NCBI RefSeq assembly: GCF_036038375.1
Contig: NZ_CP107935.1
Coordinates: forward strand, 124,001-188,000
Length of the DNA stretch: 64,000 nucleotides
Source of the DNA: Streptomyces sp. NBC_00414
GTDB lineage: Bacteria; Actinomycetota; Actinomycetes; Streptomycetales; Streptomycetaceae
Direction of reading: 5' to 3'
Both the position numbers and the translations under genes were made by a program. Positions within the stretch are counted from its first letter, which is position 1. Every line of letters begins with the position of its first letter. The notes beneath the pieces were generated by a model. It saw nothing but the letters and a program-made list of their open reading frames with translations, did no database searches and was not told the DNA's origin. Below are positions 62,305-64,000 of the stretch, one piece after another.

Positions 62305-63405
62305 ATGCCGCGAGAGGCCAATCCGGTCCTGGAACTGCCGTTCGACGTCCGGCCCGACCCGGACGAGTTCATCCAGGCCGCGATGGACTGGCACTTCAGT
62401 CCGGAGACCGGATCCCCCTACTGGCTGGAGCGCGCCAAGAAGCTCGACTTCGACCCGCGGGCCGACGTCAAGGGCTTCGACGACCTCAAGCTCTTCCCGA
62501 ACATCGTCAACGAACTGCGGGACACCCCCGCCCAGGATCTCGTACCGCGGGGCTACGGCGACGCCCCCGACATCGTGGGCGTCTACGAGAGCGGCGGCAC
62601 CACCGGCGCCCCGAAACGGGTTGTGTGCCTGGCCGACTGGATGGACCGTCTGGTGGCCTGGAGCCTGGTCAATCTGGACGCGCACGGCTTTCCGCGCGGT
62701 GCGAACTGGCTCGGGGTCACCCCCACCGGTCCGCACATCGTCGGCGAACTGTTCTCCCGCTCGGCAGCCGCCCACGGTTCCCTGAGCTTCCCGGTCGACC
62801 TCGATCCGCGCTGGGTGAAGCGACTCATCGCCGCGGGCCGGACCGACCAGGCGGACGCCTACGCCGAACACGTCATCGACCAGGCCGCGTTCGTGCTGCG
62901 CACCCAGGACATCGGCGTCATGGCCATCACTCCACCGCTCCTGGAACGACTGGCCCGCCGGGACGAACTCGTCGACCTGGTCAACCAGAAGGTACGGGCG
63001 ATCAGGTGGGGCGGCACGCAGATGGACGCGGACTCCCGCTACCTCTACCGCACCGAGGTCTTCCCCGACACGCTGCTCTACGGCCACTACGGCAGCACCA
63101 TGATCCTGGGGATCGCCGGACAGCGTCCCGGCCTCGGCGACGACGGTCCCTGCGTCTTCGACACGTTCTCGCCCTACGTCACCTTCTCGGTCGTCAACCC
63201 CGAGACCAGAAGGACCGTTCCCTACGGGGAGCGCGGCCAGGTGGTGATGAACCACATCAGCAAGTCGCTGTTCCTGCCCAACAATCTCGAACGCGACCTG
63301 GCGACCCGGATCGAGCCGCTGCCCGGGCAGATCGGTGACGCGGTGGCCGACATCGCCCCCGTCACGCACTTCGAGGACGAGGCCGTCATCGAGGGGGTCT
63401 ACTGA
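62305..63405 (+). CDS. EhpF-like adenylating enzyme (truncated ANL superfamily)
   Basis: 366 residues, related to phenylacetate-CoA-ligase/LuxE-type enzymes. The ATP loop is YESGGTTGAPKRVV (about 94-107), then WLGVTPTGPHIVGELF and a motif RWGGTQMDADSRYLYRTEVF (about 234-253) with GHYGSTM (about 260). The protein ends near residue 366 without the usual C-terminal ~110-residue lid domain. That is the reported peculiarity of EhpF from the D-alanylgriseoluteic acid (phenazine) pathway, which activates a phenazine carboxylate for reduction with EhpG. The ATG follows AAGGAG. The stop overlaps the next start (TGATG). Confidence 0.82.
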   Translation: MPREANPVLELPFDVRPDPDEFIQAAMDWHFSPETGSPYWLERAKKLDFDPRADVKGFDDLKLFPNIVNELRDTPAQDLVPRGYGDAPDIVGVYESGGTTGAPKRVVCLADWMDRLVAWSLVNLDAHGFPRGANWLGVTPTGPHIVGELFSRSAAAHGSLSFPVDLDPRWVKRLIAAGRTDQADAYAEHVIDQAAFVLRTQDIGVMAITPPLLERLARRDELVDLVNQKVRAIRWGGTQMDADSRYLYRTEVFPDTLLYGHYGSTMILGIAGQRPGLGDDGPCVFDTFSPYVTFSVVNPETRRTVPYGERGQVVMNHISKSLFLPNNLERDLATRIEPLPGQIGDAVADIAPVTHFEDEAVIEGVY

Positions 63406-64000
63406 TGACACGGTCGCCCGCCGACATCGTCACACTGGACGCACTGGGCCCCGCCGGCGCTTATGCCTCGCGCGGTCACCAGGAGATCAAGGACGTGGCC
63501 GGCAACCCGGTCGCCCGACTGGGTCTCGTACCGACGCTCTTCGTGACCCGTGCCATGACCGCCCTCCACAAGTCGGCCCGGCTGCCGGTGGACGACCGGA
63601 TCGCCGCCATCACCCGCGCCGGCGAGCTGTTCGCCACCGCCACGCTCGGCGGCCTGTCGGTGGCCGAGTACGAGTACCGGGTCAGCCGGGTCTCCGGGCT
63701 GCCCCTCTCGGTGGTCCGGGCGGCCACCCGCACCGCCGCGCACCGTGCCGCACACGTGCACGAAAGCGTGCAGTACGCCCGGCCCGCCGGATCGGTCGGT
63801 GACTGGCGCGACCCCCTCACCCGCTCCGGCCGCGCCGTGTGGAGCCGGCGCGGGGAGGTGCTCGCCGTCCATGTGTCCGGCGTGCACCCGGGGGCGCACA
63901 GCCTCTGGCTGGAGGCGCTGGCGCTGGGCTTCAAGGTGGCGGTACGGCCCACCCGACGGGAACCGTTCACCGCGCACCGGCTCGTCACGGCGTTGTGGGA
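63405..64000 (+). CDS. EhpG/LuxC-like acyl reductase, N-terminal part (runs off window)
   Basis: 198 codons are visible and open to the right edge. The sequence has ARLGLVPTLFVTRAMTALHK, then LPVDDRIAAITRAGELFATA and VLAVHVSGVHPGAHSLWLEA, followed by LALGFKVAVRPTRREPFTAH. This resembles LuxC-type fatty acyl reductases (aldehyde-dehydrogenase fold), with the NAD(P)H-binding stretch beginning at the end. The catalytic Cys lies beyond the window. Start ATG 63405 overlaps the stop of the EhpF-like gene, so the two act as a pair converting a carboxylate to an aldehyde. The family call is based on the N-terminal half and the gene pairing. Confidence 0.75.
   Translation, partial: MTRSPADIVTLDALGPAGAYASRGHQEIKDVAGNPVARLGLVPTLFVTRAMTALHKSARLPVDDRIAAITRAGELFATATLGGLSVAEYEYRVSRVSGLPLSVVRAATRTAAHRAAHVHESVQYARPAGSVGDWRDPLTRSGRAVWSRRGEVLAVHVSGVHPGAHSLWLEALALGFKVAVRPTRREPFTAHRLVTALW

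Noticed and set aside
29393..64000. Benzoxazole cluster (nataxazole/caboxamycin-like) as the primary reading
   Set aside because: ADIC synthase, isochorismatase, DAHP synthase, ligase, carrier, KASIII and 6-MSA-type PKS fit it, but a close PhzF ortholog and an EhpF/EhpG-like pair favour phenazine chemistry, and no dihydro-hydroxyanthranilate dehydrogenase is visible.
1..64000. tRNA, rRNA, riboswitch or replication origin
   Set aside because: No cloverleaf-like, rRNA-like or known riboswitch core sequence, and no DnaA-box cluster, was noticed on reading; this was not computed.

Overview
The window is high-GC DNA of a Streptomyces-like actinomycete. Support for this comes from G/C-rich third codon positions, start codons overlapping the preceding stop (ATGA/GTGA), GTG and TTG starts, MmyB-type and SARP regulators, SirTM-type sirtuin genes, and TTA codons confined to regulatory genes. 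There are two contrasting halves. Positions 1-29 kb are a patchy accessory region of small metabolic and regulatory gene pairs separated by many decayed mobile-element fragments. Positions 29.4-64 kb are a biosynthetic gene cluster that runs off the right edge.

Left half: the end of an ABC exporter (2-1089); a siderophore-interacting flavoprotein behind a perfect inverted-repeat operator; a Doc/Fic-type toxin-antitoxin pair with upstream 27-bp repeats; an SDR/SnoaL-like pair divergent from an MmyB-like regulator; an aminoglycoside-phosphotransferase-like kinase; an enoyl-CoA hydratase/HxlR divergent pair; and an AraC-regulated operon (12.5-16.5 kb) combining a DsbA-like protein, SnoaL-like proteins, a Zn-dependent macrodomain protein and a class M (SirTM) ADP-ribosylating sirtuin. 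From 16.6 to 29.3 kb there are remnants of replication-relaxation proteins and of IS701-like, IS110, IS5 and ISL3-type transposases. A Tat-exported ACMSD-like amidohydrolase and a two-component system with an MMPL transporter are embedded there. Two ~245-bp direct repeats carrying flavin-monooxygenase C-terminal remnants flank the latter block.

Right half (29.4-64 kb): phenazine-type genes are recognisable: DAHP synthase, PhzD isochorismatase, PhzE 2-amino-2-deoxyisochorismate synthase and a very close PhzF isomerase with the catalytic Glu45/His74/Asp208 set. Extra chorismate synthase and shikimate kinase genes sit in the same operon. With these is an iterative type I PKS of the 6-methylsalicylate-synthase kind (KS-AT-DH-KR-ACP, 1761 aa). 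Further genes encode a DhbE-like aryl-AMP ligase, aryl carrier protein, KASIII-like acyltransferase, a KS with a dead AT domain and a carrier domain, a free carrier protein, type II thioesterase, aldo/keto reductase, BBE-type flavin oxidase, a serine-hydroxymethyltransferase-like PLP enzyme and an EhpF/EhpG-like acid-reducing pair. phzA/B and phzG are not in the window and would be expected to the right.

Working model (inference): the shikimate genes feed chorismate to PhzE, PhzD and PhzF to make the phenazine core. A core carboxylate is activated and modified by either the EhpF/EhpG pair or the ligase/carrier/KS set. The PKS supplies an aryl acid (6-methylsalicylate or a relative) that the KASIII-like enzyme could transfer. 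Saphenamycin, a 6-methylsalicylate ester of the phenazine saphenic acid, is the nearest known product logic. Control appears layered: a SARP with four TTA codons, a StrR-like regulator with one TTA codon behind helically phased ATATAG repeats, a large LuxR-type (LAL) regulator and a LysR regulator.
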